Below are positions 33,826 through 40,732 of a stretch of 44,102 nucleotides of DNA, one piece after another. The stretch is from NCBI GenBank assembly GCA_031274995.1, contig JAISPJ010000082.1, positions 1 to 44,102 on the forward strand, read 5' to 3'. Positions within the stretch are counted from its first letter, which is position 1. Each line of letters begins with the position of its first letter. Both the position numbers and the translations under genes were made by a program. The DNA is from Azoarcus sp. (GTDB lineage: Bacteria > Pseudomonadota > Gammaproteobacteria > Burkholderiales > Rhodocyclaceae). The notes under the pieces are model-generated. The model was not told where the DNA came from. It searched no databases and saw only the letters and a list, made by a program, of their open reading frames with translations.

Positions 33826-35187
33826 TTATGCTTTGCCGCGCAGCATGGCGTTGTAGGTAGCTTTCAGCGCCACCTCCTTCATCAGCCAACTGATCCAGAG
33901 CTCCTCGAGCGGCGCGATCGTGCCGGGAAACGAAGGTACAAGATTGTTGTGGTAGTCGAATTCGACAAGCATCGCCCGGCCCACGCGCGTGATTAGCGGA
34001 CAGGAGGTGTAGCCGTCATAGACCCTGGTTCCCTCGTGTCCCTCGATGGCGGCCACCAGATGGTCCTCGACCACCGGTACCTGCCATTTGACCGAGGCGG
34101 CCGTCTTGCCTTTGGGGACACCGGCGACGTCGCCGAGCGCGAAGATTTGGGGGTAGCGAAGATGACGCAGGGTTTTCTGGTCGCATTCCACCCATCCCTG
34201 ATCGGTCCATTTGTCAGCCCAACTGAGGCCAGACTGGCGAATTACCTCGGGTGCACGCTGTGGCGGAATGATGTGAATATAATCATACGGAATTTCTGCT
34301 GTGGAAATGCCGGTCATCCCGGTTGAAGGGTTAGTGGCGGATGTTTCAAAAAGAGCGACCTTGCGGCCGGGGTCGATGGCTTTCAACGTGTGGCCGTAAT
34401 GCGCGGCGATATTGCGGCTACTGAACAGCATACGTACTTTTTCCGACACGATCGGCACCGAAAACAACACGTTCTGCGGGCAGGCATAGTGCGTTTCATA
34501 TTTGCCCTTTGCCCCGCCCCGGCTGGCGATGTCGTCAATCAGGAAGGTATGCTTGAGCGGTGCCCCGGCGCATTTCATCTCGGTCGCCGGGCGGGTAAAC
34601 AACCCCACTCCGCCTTCCCCGATAAATTTCGATGCGGCCCCCCAGGTTCGCCCGGCGTACTCCGGCCCCGCGTAAAGCGCCCCGATTCCGTCCTTGCCCA
34701 CCATGTCGAGCGAAAACCCCTCTATCGCGTCATGATCGAGGACGAGGCCCGGCGCGACGACGAGGAAATCGTAGTTGAGTGTCTGGTTGCCGACGGTGGA
34801 GACGGTTTTCGCCTCCGGGTCGATTGCTACTGCCTGTTCGGCGACCAGTGTGACACCAGAAGGCAGCCAGTCGCGGGTTTTCGAAACCGAATACCCTGGC
34901 GCCTTCAGTCCTGCCGCGATCAGCGAAAAGCCGGGTTGGTAATGGTGGTCCTGGCGTCCGTCCACGAGCGTGATTTTGGCCCCCTCCAGCCGCTCGAGCA
35001 TTCGATTGGCCAGCGCGGTTCCCGCCGCACCGGCCCCGACGATGACAATATGGGCGCGTGTGGTGATCTTTGCCGCCCGAAGCAGCCCGGACAGCCCCAA
35101 CACTCCCGCCGCGCCAGCGGCGGCAGACAGCTTGAGCAGGTTCCGCCTTGATGTATTGAATGTATTGAAATCCTGATGCCGTGACAT
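33826..35187 (-). CDS. Tat-exported FAD-dependent sulfide:quinone reductase-like protein
   Basis: A 453-residue flavoprotein. The N-terminus has a twin-arginine signal (SRRNLLKLSAAAGAAGVLG), so it should be exported folded. The Rossmann FAD motif is HIVIVGAGAAGTALANRML. Cysteines at positions expected for SQR/flavocytochrome-c-sulfide-dehydrogenase chemistry are in MKCAGAPLKH, HYACPQNV and TSCPLI; GDVAGVPKGKTAASVKWQ is the second FAD-contact segment. It probably oxidises sulfide or a related sulfur compound and feeds electrons to quinone or a cytochrome. The start at 35,187 (MSRHQD) has AAAAGGCA upstream; 28 further in-frame codons are not supported. It is flanked by a DUF2892 protein and a small membrane protein. 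Confidence 0.85.
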   Translation of the reverse strand: MSRHQDFNTFNTSRRNLLKLSAAAGAAGVLGLSGLLRAAKITTRAHIVIVGAGAAGTALANRMLERLEGAKITLVDGRQDHHYQPGFSLIAAGLKAPGYSVSKTRDWLPSGVTLVAEQAVAIDPEAKTVSTVGNQTLNYDFLVVAPGLVLDHDAIEGFSLDMVGKDGIGALYAGPEYAGRTWGAASKFIGEGGVGLFTRPATEMKCAGAPLKHTFLIDDIASRGGAKGKYETHYACPQNVLFSVPIVSEKVRMLFSSRNIAAHYGHTLKAIDPGRKVALFETSATNPSTGMTGISTAEIPYDYIHIIPPQRAPEVIRQSGLSWADKWTDQGWVECDQKTLRHLRYPQIFALGDVAGVPKGKTAASVKWQVPVVEDHLVAAIEGHEGTRVYDGYTSCPLITRVGRAMLVEFDYHNNLVPSFPGTIAPLEELWISWLMKEVALKATYNAMLRGKA

Positions 35188-35384
35188 TGATTGCTTGCCT
35201 TTTATATTTTTGAGGTTTGAGTTTTCCGCGAAGGCCCTTTCGCCGCTATCGGCAGGTTTGCTCTCATTCAAACTCTTTGCCTTGGCGAAAAGGGCGCACT
35301 GGCCGCTTTACGGGTTGCTGTTATTAATCGGGGAACAATGCAACCTGTTTAGTTGCCGGGTTAATAAGTAGTCAAATAAAATGC

Positions 35385-35403
35385 GCGGGCCATGGTGGCC
35401 CGC
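35385..35403. terminator. Hairpin downstream of the DUF2892 gene
   Basis: GCGGGCCA-TGG-TGGCCCGC forms an 8-bp stem. On the minus strand it is followed by GCATTTTATTTG, fitting termination of the DUF2892 transcript. The plus strand has TTTGCTTTTT. The remainder of the 225-bp gap up to the SQR gene is AT-richer and probably holds the SQR promoter. Confidence 0.7.
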
Positions 35404-35412
35404 TTTGCTTTT

Positions 35413-35607
35413 TCAGAGTTTGCAAGTCCGAATGCCGAACAGCCGGTAGAGCGGGCAAAAGGACATTCCGGCAGTGACAAGCGGTATGACACCGAGCCAT
35501 CCCCAGGGCGTCTGGGGACCCACGAAAACCAGTGTAATGAGCACGAGGCCGATAACGGTACGGAAGATTCTGTCGATGGTTCCGACGTTTTTGCAACTGC
35601 AACTCAT
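35413..35607 (-). CDS. DUF2892 (YgaP-type) small membrane protein
   Basis: A 64-residue protein with two membrane helices: N-terminal Cys-containing MSCSCKNVGTIDRIFRTVIGLVLI and PWGWLGVIPLVTAGMSFCPLYRLFG, the latter with the GxxSFCPLYxxxG signature of DUF2892. This domain is also the membrane part of the rhodanese YgaP, and stand-alone copies commonly lie by sulfide:quinone reductase genes. The extra cysteines (CSC at 3-5, Cys52, CKL at the end) could take part in sulfur transfer. GGGAG precedes the ATG. It lies 81 bp downstream of the Crp/Fnr gene on the same strand. Confidence 0.85.
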   Translation of the reverse strand: MSCSCKNVGTIDRIFRTVIGLVLITLVFVGPQTPWGWLGVIPLVTAGMSFCPLYRLFGIRTCKL

Positions 35608-35668
35608 GTGGAAACTCCCTTTGCGGATTGAGATACGGGGAGCGTAAGCCGACGTGGCCGGACGATCA

Positions 35669-35681
35669 GTGACTAAGTTAC
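35669..35681 (-). promoter_or_regulatory. Near-palindrome between the Crp/Fnr and DUF2892 genes
   Basis: GTGACTAAGTTAC (half-sites GTGAC / GTTAC, four of five positions symmetric) lies 62 bp before the DUF2892 ATG. It may be a site for the neighbouring Crp/Fnr regulator, but it does not match the FNR box TTGAT-N4-ATCAA. Confidence 0.3.
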
Positions 35682-35688
35682 AAAAATG

Positions 35689-36342
35689 TCAATCTGCGAT
35701 CAAAATTTCAAACGCGCGTCGATCAAGCAGGCGGATGCACCCGCGTTGCAGTTCGACCCAGCCGGATTGTTCAAAAGTTTTGAGTTGGCGGCTGACGACT
35801 TCGCGCGCACTGCCAAGGTCAGCGGCAAGATCCTGATGGGTGCGCTCGACAATATTGGTTGTCGGCAGCGCCAGCCGCAGCAGCAAACGCGCGAGCCGGG
35901 CGTCGATGCGTTCGAGCGCGACCTCTTCGATACGCGCAACGAGGTCGGTCAGCCGCGCTGCATAGGCGCTGAAAACAAAGCGACGGAAGGCGGGCGATTC
36001 GGCGAGCAAGCGCTCGAAAACCGGGGTCGGCAGTATTGCGCCATGGATTGGCGTCTCGGCAATGCCTGTGGCGGGATAAGCGATACTGCCGAGCAGGCAG
36101 GATGCCGTTACCACGCAACTGTCACCCGGGTATATGCGATAGAGCACAATTTCGCGGCCATTTCTCGACAGGACCTGCACCCGCACGACGCCATCGAGTA
36201 AAAGCAGAAACCGTCGGCATGGCGAACCGGGTGAGAAGAGTTGCGTTCCGGCAGGCGCGTTGACTGGCTGTGCGGCGCTGGCCAGCGTTTGGGCCAGATC
36301 GGCGTCGAAGAGACCCTGGAGGGGACGGAGGATATCAGTCAT
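35689..36342 (-). CDS. Crp/Fnr family transcriptional regulator
   Basis: A 217-residue regulator. The N-terminal cyclic-nucleotide-type beta-barrel has AGTQLFSPGSPCRRFLLLLDG (residues 31-51) and LYRIYPGDSCVV (68-78). A dimerisation helix follows, then a winged helix-turn-helix with LAADLGSAREVVSRQLKTFEQ (172-192). The four-cysteine N-terminal cluster of true FNR is missing; cysteines at 42, 76, 82 and 202 could sense redox or sulfur. Its place before DUF2892 and the SQR-like gene suggests it controls sulfide oxidation. The start codon at 36,342 abuts exactly the end of a probable IS200/IS605 right end, and an in-frame TTG 18 bases upstream lies inside that relic. Confidence 0.88.
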   Translation of the reverse strand: MTDILRPLQGLFDADLAQTLASAAQPVNAPAGTQLFSPGSPCRRFLLLLDGVVRVQVLSRNGREIVLYRIYPGDSCVVTASCLLGSIAYPATGIAETPIHGAILPTPVFERLLAESPAFRRFVFSAYAARLTDLVARIEEVALERIDARLARLLLRLALPTTNIVERTHQDLAADLGSAREVVSRQLKTFEQSGWVELQRGCIRLLDRRAFEILIAD

Positions 36343-36501
36343 TGAGGCATCCCGGCCCAAAGGCCGGGGATTTCCCGATACGGTTCAGGGGAGCCTTCGG
36401 CTCCATAAAGGTTCGTTTCACTGACCTCGCCATGAATGGCGAGGATTGCGTTCGACACGTGTCCAGTGGTGTGGTACGCAGGGTGTGCGCCAAGGACTAT
36501 C
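36342..36501 (-). mobile_element. Orphan IS200/IS605 (TnpB) right end with omega-RNA-like stem-loops
   Basis: Directly after the dadA stop the minus strand carries, in order, CTCGCCAT-GA-ATGGCGAG (36,426-36,443), GTCAGTGAAACGAACC, GGAGCC-TTC-GGCTCC-type hairpin (36,390-36,404), then GGGAAATCCCC leading into the hairpin of GGCC arms (36,351-36,368) and finally GGATGCCTCAA. This arrangement resembles the 3' end of TnpB-encoding IS200/IS605 elements, which holds the omega-RNA scaffold and ends at TCAA. No TnpB catalytic domain is present in the window. The element boundary coincides with the ATG of the Crp/Fnr gene. The assignment rests on remembered element ends, not on a search. Confidence 0.6.
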
Positions 36502-37767
36502 TTATCGGCCCCAAAACGGAAATTCAACCGGTGGTTTTTCCCCGCGCATCAGTGCCGCGAGTACGGAAGCCGAGCCGCAGGCAAGCGTCCAGCCCAAGGT
36601 TCCATGACCGGTGTTGAGCCAAAGATTCTCGTGGTGCCTGCACCGTCCGATGACAGGCACGCCGCCGGGTGTGGCCGGACGCAGGCCGGCCCAGGGCGCG
36701 GCGCGCTCACGGTCAATGGCACCGGGCAAGCGCGTTTCAGCCCACTCCAGCATGGAGGCAATGCGGGCGGGGTCGATCTCGAGGCAGTAATCATTCAGTT
36801 CGGCAGTGCCTGCGATACGCAGGCGTTCGCCGAGGCGTGAACACACGATGCGGCGGGATTCGTCGGTCAGGCTGACCAAGGGTGCGCACGCCGCATCGCG
36901 AACCGGCGCGGTAATTGAATAACCCTTGAGCGGATAAATGGGCAGTGGCTCGCCGAGCGGGCGCAACAACCGCCGCCCATGACTGCCCAGGCAAATCACT
37001 GCCGCATCGGCAGGCAGCATATCGCGGCCTCCGGCGTGGCAAACTTCGACCTCAATGATGCGGCGCTCATCGGAGATGCGCAGGCATTCGATACTCGCGC
37101 CGTAAAGGAAGCGCACCCCGTCGGCGGCAAGAACCTGCGCCAACGCCTGGCTGAAACGCATCGTATCGCCAGATTCATCGCCAGGCGCGTACAGGCCGCC
37201 TGCCAGCCGAGGGAGGCTTGCGGCAAGCGCGGGCTCGATCTCGGCGCATTGCGCGGCAGAGCACGGCCGCAGTTCGATGCCCAAAGCGGCCAGTTCCCCG
37301 GCACGGTCTCTGGCACGCTCGAACGAGGCCGCCTCGAAGAACAGGTGCAGGATGCCTCGCCCTCGCGCGTCGTAGGCATCGGCAATCCCGGCTTCTTCCC
37401 TCAGCCGTCGCAGTTCGGTAAGGCTGTGGATGGCCAGTGCAGCAATGGCGGCGGTGTTGCGGCGGGAACGCCACGGCAGGCATTCGCGCAAAAATCCGGC
37501 CATCCATTGCCATTGTTTCGCGTCCAGCCTTGGACGCAGCCTGAGCGGTGCGCCTGTGCGGCCCATCCAGCGCAGGGCAACGAACGGGGCGGAAGGATTG
37601 GCCCAGGGTTCCGGGTGGCTTACCGAAATCTGGCCGCCGTTGGCAAAACTGGTTTCCTGCGCGGCATGGGACTGGCGCTCGATCACGCTGACGTGAAATC
37701 CCGCCCGGTGCAGGAACCAGGCGGTGGTGATGCCGGTGATGCCGGCCCCGAGCACCATCACATTCAT
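36502..37767 (-). CDS. dadA: D-amino acid dehydrogenase small-subunit-type FAD oxidoreductase
   Basis: A 421-residue membrane-associated flavoenzyme of the DadA family, which deaminates D-amino acids such as D-alanine and passes electrons to the respiratory chain. The dinucleotide motif MVLGAGITGITTAWFLHRAG is at the N-terminus. Typical blocks are TSFANGGQISVSHPEPWANP, SGDTMRFSQALAQ, PLKGYSIT, AGTAELNDYCLEID, WAGLRPATPGGVPVIG and LWLNTGHGTLGWTLACGSA. The stop codon at 36,502 is immediately followed by the IS200/IS605-like right end, and its start lies 41 bp from the inverted repeat of the Tn3 relic. Its natural upstream region has therefore been displaced. Confidence 0.92.
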   Translation of the reverse strand: MNVMVLGAGITGITTAWFLHRAGFHVSVIERQSHAAQETSFANGGQISVSHPEPWANPSAPFVALRWMGRTGAPLRLRPRLDAKQWQWMAGFLRECLPWRSRRNTAAIAALAIHSLTELRRLREEAGIADAYDARGRGILHLFFEAASFERARDRAGELAALGIELRPCSAAQCAEIEPALAASLPRLAGGLYAPGDESGDTMRFSQALAQVLAADGVRFLYGASIECLRISDERRIIEVEVCHAGGRDMLPADAAVICLGSHGRRLLRPLGEPLPIYPLKGYSITAPVRDAACAPLVSLTDESRRIVCSRLGERLRIAGTAELNDYCLEIDPARIASMLEWAETRLPGAIDRERAAPWAGLRPATPGGVPVIGRCRHHENLWLNTGHGTLGWTLACGSASVLAALMRGEKPPVEFPFWGR

Positions 37768-37803
37768 GGATATTGGAAATCAGCGGATTGCGTGGGGTAT
37801 GGC

Positions 37804-37845
37804 ATGCGGGGGTCGTCTCAGAAAACGGAAAAATCGTACGCTAAG
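37804..37845. repeat. Tn3-family terminal inverted repeat with target duplication (left end)
   Basis: From 37,809 the sequence reads GGGGTCGTCTCAGAAAACGG and continues to the inner end ACGCTAAG at 37,845, which is the classic ~38-bp terminal repeat of Tn21/Tn501-like Tn3-family transposons (here 37 bp). The five bases outside it, ATGCG (37,804-37,808), recur at 39,487-39,491 and are the probable target duplication. The inner end of the repeat contains the stop codon of the tnpR-like gene. Confidence 0.93.
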
Positions 37846-38398
37846 CCTGCGCTGAGGCAGGCACCCAGCGGTAGAGTGTCGGAATAGACACGCCAAGGTT
37901 CATGGCAACGTCCTTTGGCGGCACACCGCTAGCCAGTAGTTTTTTGGCTGACTCGATCTTGCTGCCAGTCATCTTTGGCTTGCGGCCACCCTTGCGACCG
38001 AGTTGCTTCGCAATTTCCAGCCCGGTGCGGGTACGTTCTACGATTAGCTCGCGCTCCATCTCAGCAAGGCTCGCCATGACGTGGAAGAAAAACCGACCGG
38101 ACGACGTACCAGTGTCAATGGAGTCGGTGAGACTCCTGAACTGGACGCCTTGCTTGTGCAGGTCGCCAACCAAATCGACCAGTTGCTTGACTGACCTGCC
38201 TAGCCGGTCGAGTTTCCAGACAACCAGGGTGTCATCCTCGCGCAGCATTTCGAGCGTCTTGGCCAAGCCAGGCCGGTCTGCCCGTGTGCCGCTCACCTTG
38301 TCTTCAAAGACCTTTCTGCATCCAGCCTTGACCAAGGCTTCGCGTTGCAGATCAAGGTTCTGATCCTGCGTCGAGACGCGAGCATAGCCAATCAACAT
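37841..38398 (-). CDS. tnpR: Serine recombinase (Tn3-family resolvase, TnpR type)
   Basis: A 185-residue serine site-specific recombinase. The N-terminal catalytic domain starts MLIGYARVSTQDQNLDLQ with the nucleophile Ser9 and has the conserved LVVWKLDRLGRSVKQL and FHVMASLAEMERELI segments. The C-terminus is a helix-turn-helix (ASGVPPKDVAMNLGVSIPTLYRW). Size and motifs fit a Tn3-family resolvase, which resolves cointegrates at res; DNA invertases of the Pin type share the same domains. The start overlaps the HEPN gene by 7 bases (ATG within its last codons), and the stop lies inside the transposon's inverted repeat. The recombinase appears intact. Confidence 0.92.
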   Translation of the reverse strand: MLIGYARVSTQDQNLDLQREALVKAGCRKVFEDKVSGTRADRPGLAKTLEMLREDDTLVVWKLDRLGRSVKQLVDLVGDLHKQGVQFRSLTDSIDTGTSSGRFFFHVMASLAEMERELIVERTRTGLEIAKQLGRKGGRKPKMTGSKIESAKKLLASGVPPKDVAMNLGVSIPTLYRWVPASAQA

Positions 38399-38793
38399 GG
38401 TTTGTCGTCGTCGTTAGACTCTTCCGGCATGAACCCGGCCCGCATGGATGCTACAAAGGTTTCGGCCTGTTCCACCATTTCTTTCGCATCGTTCAGTTCC
38501 ACTGGATTACCCTCGTAGTCGGCCACGTAGCGAAACGTCTCGGCACGTTTCAAAAGGCGACCCATTTCCTGCGGCACCGGCCCGTTCTTGACCAGACGAT
38601 CACTAAAGGCATTGAGGACGCCCCTGTGTGTTTTGCCCACATCGAACCCCGAGTCCAGCAGCACAGCGCGGGCAGCATCGAACATGGCGTAGTACGCCCG
38701 GTTGGACGCGCCGTCGCCATCTCCCGTATCGAGCAGCACCCTCGCCGACGCTGCCGCCTGCACGGCCTTCGCCATCAGACTTTGCGCCTTCAC
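38392..38793 (-). CDS. HEPN domain protein (toxin-antitoxin pair with MNT)
   Basis: A 133-residue helical HEPN protein of the type paired with minimal nucleotidyltransferases. The core reads ASNRAYYAMFDAARAVLL. Toxic HEPN RNases have an R-x4-6-H motif; in many relatives this segment ends in Phe-His, whereas here Asp takes the histidine's place (R-AYYAMF-D). The RNase activity is therefore doubtful. It overlaps the MNT gene by 4 bases at its start and the resolvase by 7 bases at its end, so all three proteins are translationally coupled. The C-terminus is acidic (EESNDDDKPC). Confidence 0.87.
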   Translation of the reverse strand: MKAQSLMAKAVQAAASARVLLDTGDGDGASNRAYYAMFDAARAVLLDSGFDVGKTHRGVLNAFSDRLVKNGPVPQEMGRLLKRAETFRYVADYEGNPVELNDAKEMVEQAETFVASMRAGFMPEESNDDDKPC

Positions 38794-39137
38794 AGCCTAA
38801 CCCCCTCCCTGGCGATGTTGTGAAGCAATGCCGGATTCGAGTGGCTCTCCGGGTGTTCCCATTCATCCAGCCATACTGGCAAAGGTGAGATGTTGATACC
38901 CGTCTCCAGCAGCACGCCGTAAGCCATGTCGGCCATTGCCAGTGTGGTTGGCAGAACCCTTTGATGTTCGCCCTTCAGGAGTACGGCCACATCGGCATCA
39001 CTGTCAGGGCGATGCGTTCCCCGTGCCCGACTGCCATAGACGATTGCGCCCGCCATATCGTAGCGGGCGGCGATCAAAACAAGGAAGCGCCGGACGGCTT
39101 CTTCGGTGTCGTAATCAATACGTTCGCTCGATCCCAT
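38790..39137 (-). CDS. MNT-type minimal nucleotidyltransferase (MntA-like)
   Basis: A 115-residue nucleotidyltransferase with the motif GSRARGTHRPDSDAD, exactly the GS-x10-DxD spacing of MntA-type antitoxins. MntA proteins neutralise HEPN (HepT) toxins by adding AMP groups to them. AAGGAG lies about 6 bases before the ATG at 39,137, and a good promoter (TTGAAA, 17 bp, TACAAT) lies 29 bp further up. It is the first gene of MNT-HEPN-tnpR. The open frame extends upstream into tnpA antisense but has no support there. Confidence 0.88.
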   Translation of the reverse strand: MGSSERIDYDTEEAVRRFLVLIAARYDMAGAIVYGSRARGTHRPDSDADVAVLLKGEHQRVLPTTLAMADMAYGVLLETGINISPLPVWLDEWEHPESHSNPALLHNIAREGVRL

Positions 39138-39164
39138 GCGCCGCTCCTTATCGAAACTCGTTGG

Positions 39165-39194
39165 GATTGTATGCAATCGAGAATAGAATTTCAA
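39165..39194 (-). promoter_or_regulatory. Promoter and overlapping operator-like repeat of MNT-HEPN-tnpR
   Basis: On the minus strand TTGAAA (39,189-39,194) and TACAAT (39,166-39,171) are separated by exactly 17 bases, a near-consensus sigma-70 promoter. A perfect inverted repeat GATTG-CATA-CAATC (39,165-39,178) covers the -10 box, a position suited to autoregulation. The -35 box lies at the edge of the tnpA remnant. Confidence 0.7.
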
Positions 39195-39201
39195 GAACCA
39201 T

Positions 39202-39477
39202 TTGCGAGAACCGCAATACCCGCGCCAGAATGGTTTGGCTGTTGCCCTGCGCGAATTTGGTCGCATTGAGCGCACACTGTTCATCTTGGACTGGTTGCAA
39301 AGTATCGAATTGCGCCGCCGTGTGCATGCCGGACTGAACAAGGGCGAGGCGCGTAATGCACTGGCGCGTGCCGTGTTCTTCAACCGTCTGGGCGAAATCC
39401 GCGACCGCAGTTTTGAGTAGCAGCGTTACCGGGCCAGCGGCCTCAACCTGGTGACGGCCGCTATCGTGCTGTGGAAA
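39202..39477 (+). pseudogene. tnpA: Tn3-family transposase C-terminal remnant
   Basis: The frame encodes the highly conserved end of Tn3-family Tnp[36 protein letters not shown] and [11 protein letters not shown]. An in-frame TAG (39,418-39,420) stands where relatives have Gln, and the same frame then continues [18 protein letters not shown] before homology stops. The N-terminal ~850 residues and the last ~70 residues are absent. The gene is divergent from MNT-HEPN-tnpR, the layout of Tn3 itself. It cannot make an active transposase. Confidence 0.9.
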
Positions 39478-39491
39478 GATGCCCCCATGCG
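39476..39491. repeat. Right end of the Tn3 relic and target duplication
   Basis: AAGATGCCCCC resembles the outer 11 bases of the expected right repeat (GAGACGACCCC; 8 of 11 match) and is followed by ATGCG (39,487-39,491), the same five bases that flank the left repeat. The rest of the right repeat is missing. Confidence 0.6.
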
Positions 39492-39698
39492 GCACGGCGT
39501 GCGGGCAGAACGAAGCATGGAGCGGAAAATTCCGCGCATGAAAAAAGGCATCATACCCTGCCAATGCGTGCCATGCCGATGATCTTCCCGTCGGCGTTGC
39601 ATTCGTGGTGGCGCCTTTGTCTTCCAAAGATGCGAGGTCTCACCGAAAACGGGATAATCTGCTGTCTATATATCAAGTTATCTCTTTCGGGAGCCATC

Positions 39699-40706
39699 AT
39701 GCCACAACGTGTCAGCCTGACCCAGTTTCTCGTCGAAGAGCAGCGCACCGGCCGTGTATCGGCGGATCTGAGGCTGTTGTTTGAAGTCGTTGCCCACGCG
39801 GTCAGGGCAATTGGCGCCACGGTGTCGAAAGGTGCGCTGCTCGGTGTGCTCGGCGAAGCGGGAACCGAAAACGTGCAGGGCGAAGTACAAAAAAAACTCG
39901 ATGTCATCGCCAATGAAATCATGCTCCAGTCCTGCGAATGGGGCGGCACTCTGGCGGCGATGGCTTCGGAAGAACTCGAAACCATCTGCCATATTCCCTC
40001 CACCCTCCCCAGGGGGGATTACCTGCTGCTGTTCGATCCGCTCGATGGCTCCTCGAACATCGACGTCAACGTGACCATCGGAACCATTTTTTCGGTACTG
40101 CGCAACCCGCAGGCAAAAAACCCGACTGAAGCGGATTTTCTCCAGCCGGGGCGTGACCAGGTCGCTGCCGGTTATGCGGCATACGGCCCTTCGACCCAAC
40201 TGGTGCTGACCGTGGGAGAAGGGGTGCATGGCTTTACGCTTGACCGCGAAGTGGGCGACTTCATCTACACCGACCCATTTATGGCCATCCCTGCCGAAAC
40301 ACGCGAGTACGCAATCAACGCTTCTAATGCCCGTCACTGGGAAGCGCCCGTGCAGCGTTACATCGCCGAATTGCAGCAGGGCAGGGACGGCCCGCGCGGC
40401 AGCGATTTCAACATGCGCTGGATTGCCTCGATGGTGGCCGATGTCCACCGTGTGTTGACCCGTGGCGGCATCTTCATGTACCCACTCGACGAAAAATGCC
40501 GCGCAAAGGGCGGCAAACTGCGGCTGATGTACGAGGCCAACCCGATGGCGATGTTGGTCGAACAGGCAGGCGGCGCCGCAACGACCGGACGCAGCCGCAT
40601 CCTCGACATTATCCCGGAACACCTGCACCAGCGTGTGCCGGTGATTCTCGGCTCACGCGCCGAAGTCGAAAGGGTGACCTCCTACCATCTCGATCCCTCG
40701 TCCTGA
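39699..40706 (+). CDS. fbp: Fructose-1,6-bisphosphatase class I
   Basis: FBPase removes the 1-phosphate of fructose-1,6-bisphosphate in gluconeogenesis and the Calvin cycle. The 335-residue protein has the metal-site motif [19 protein letters not shown], the substrate region [33 protein letters not shown] and an N-terminal QFLVEEQ segment. GGGAG lies before the ATG at 39,699. Its upstream region now carries the end of the Tn3 relic about 210 bp away; the 207 bp between hold no recognisable gene. tamA follows 26 bp after the stop. Confidence 0.96.
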   Translation: MPQRVSLTQFLVEEQRTGRVSADLRLLFEVVAHAVRAIGATVSKGALLGVLGEAGTENVQGEVQKKLDVIANEIMLQSCEWGGTLAAMASEELETICHIPSTLPRGDYLLLFDPLDGSSNIDVNVTIGTIFSVLRNPQAKNPTEADFLQPGRDQVAAGYAAYGPSTQLVLTVGEGVHGFTLDREVGDFIYTDPFMAIPAETREYAINASNARHWEAPVQRYIAELQQGRDGPRGSDFNMRWIASMVADVHRVLTRGGIFMYPLDEKCRAKGGKLRLMYEANPMAMLVEQAGGAATTGRSRILDIIPEHLHQRVPVILGSRAEVERVTSYHLDPSS

Positions 40707-40732
40707 ATTGGACACGCGGCGGACAGACAGCC

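Larger units (their letters stand above)
37809..39486. mobile_element. Degenerate Tn3-family transposon with a toxin-antitoxin passenger
   Basis: A 1,678-bp unit bounded by the left inverted repeat and by a worn right end ending in CCCC, with ATGCG target duplications on both sides. Inside are, on the minus strand, MNT nucleotidyltransferase, HEPN protein and a tnpR-like serine recombinase in overlapping order, and on the plus strand the last part of tnpA. Most of tnpA and most of the right repeat are deleted, so it cannot move on its own. It sits between dadA and fbp. Confidence 0.85.

Noticed and set aside
39627..39655. A second Tn3-like inverted repeat (GGTCTCACCGAAAACGG) before fbp
   Set aside because: It shares only part of the repeat, lacks the GGGG tip and the TAAG inner end, and points the wrong way for a right end. 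It is probably chance.
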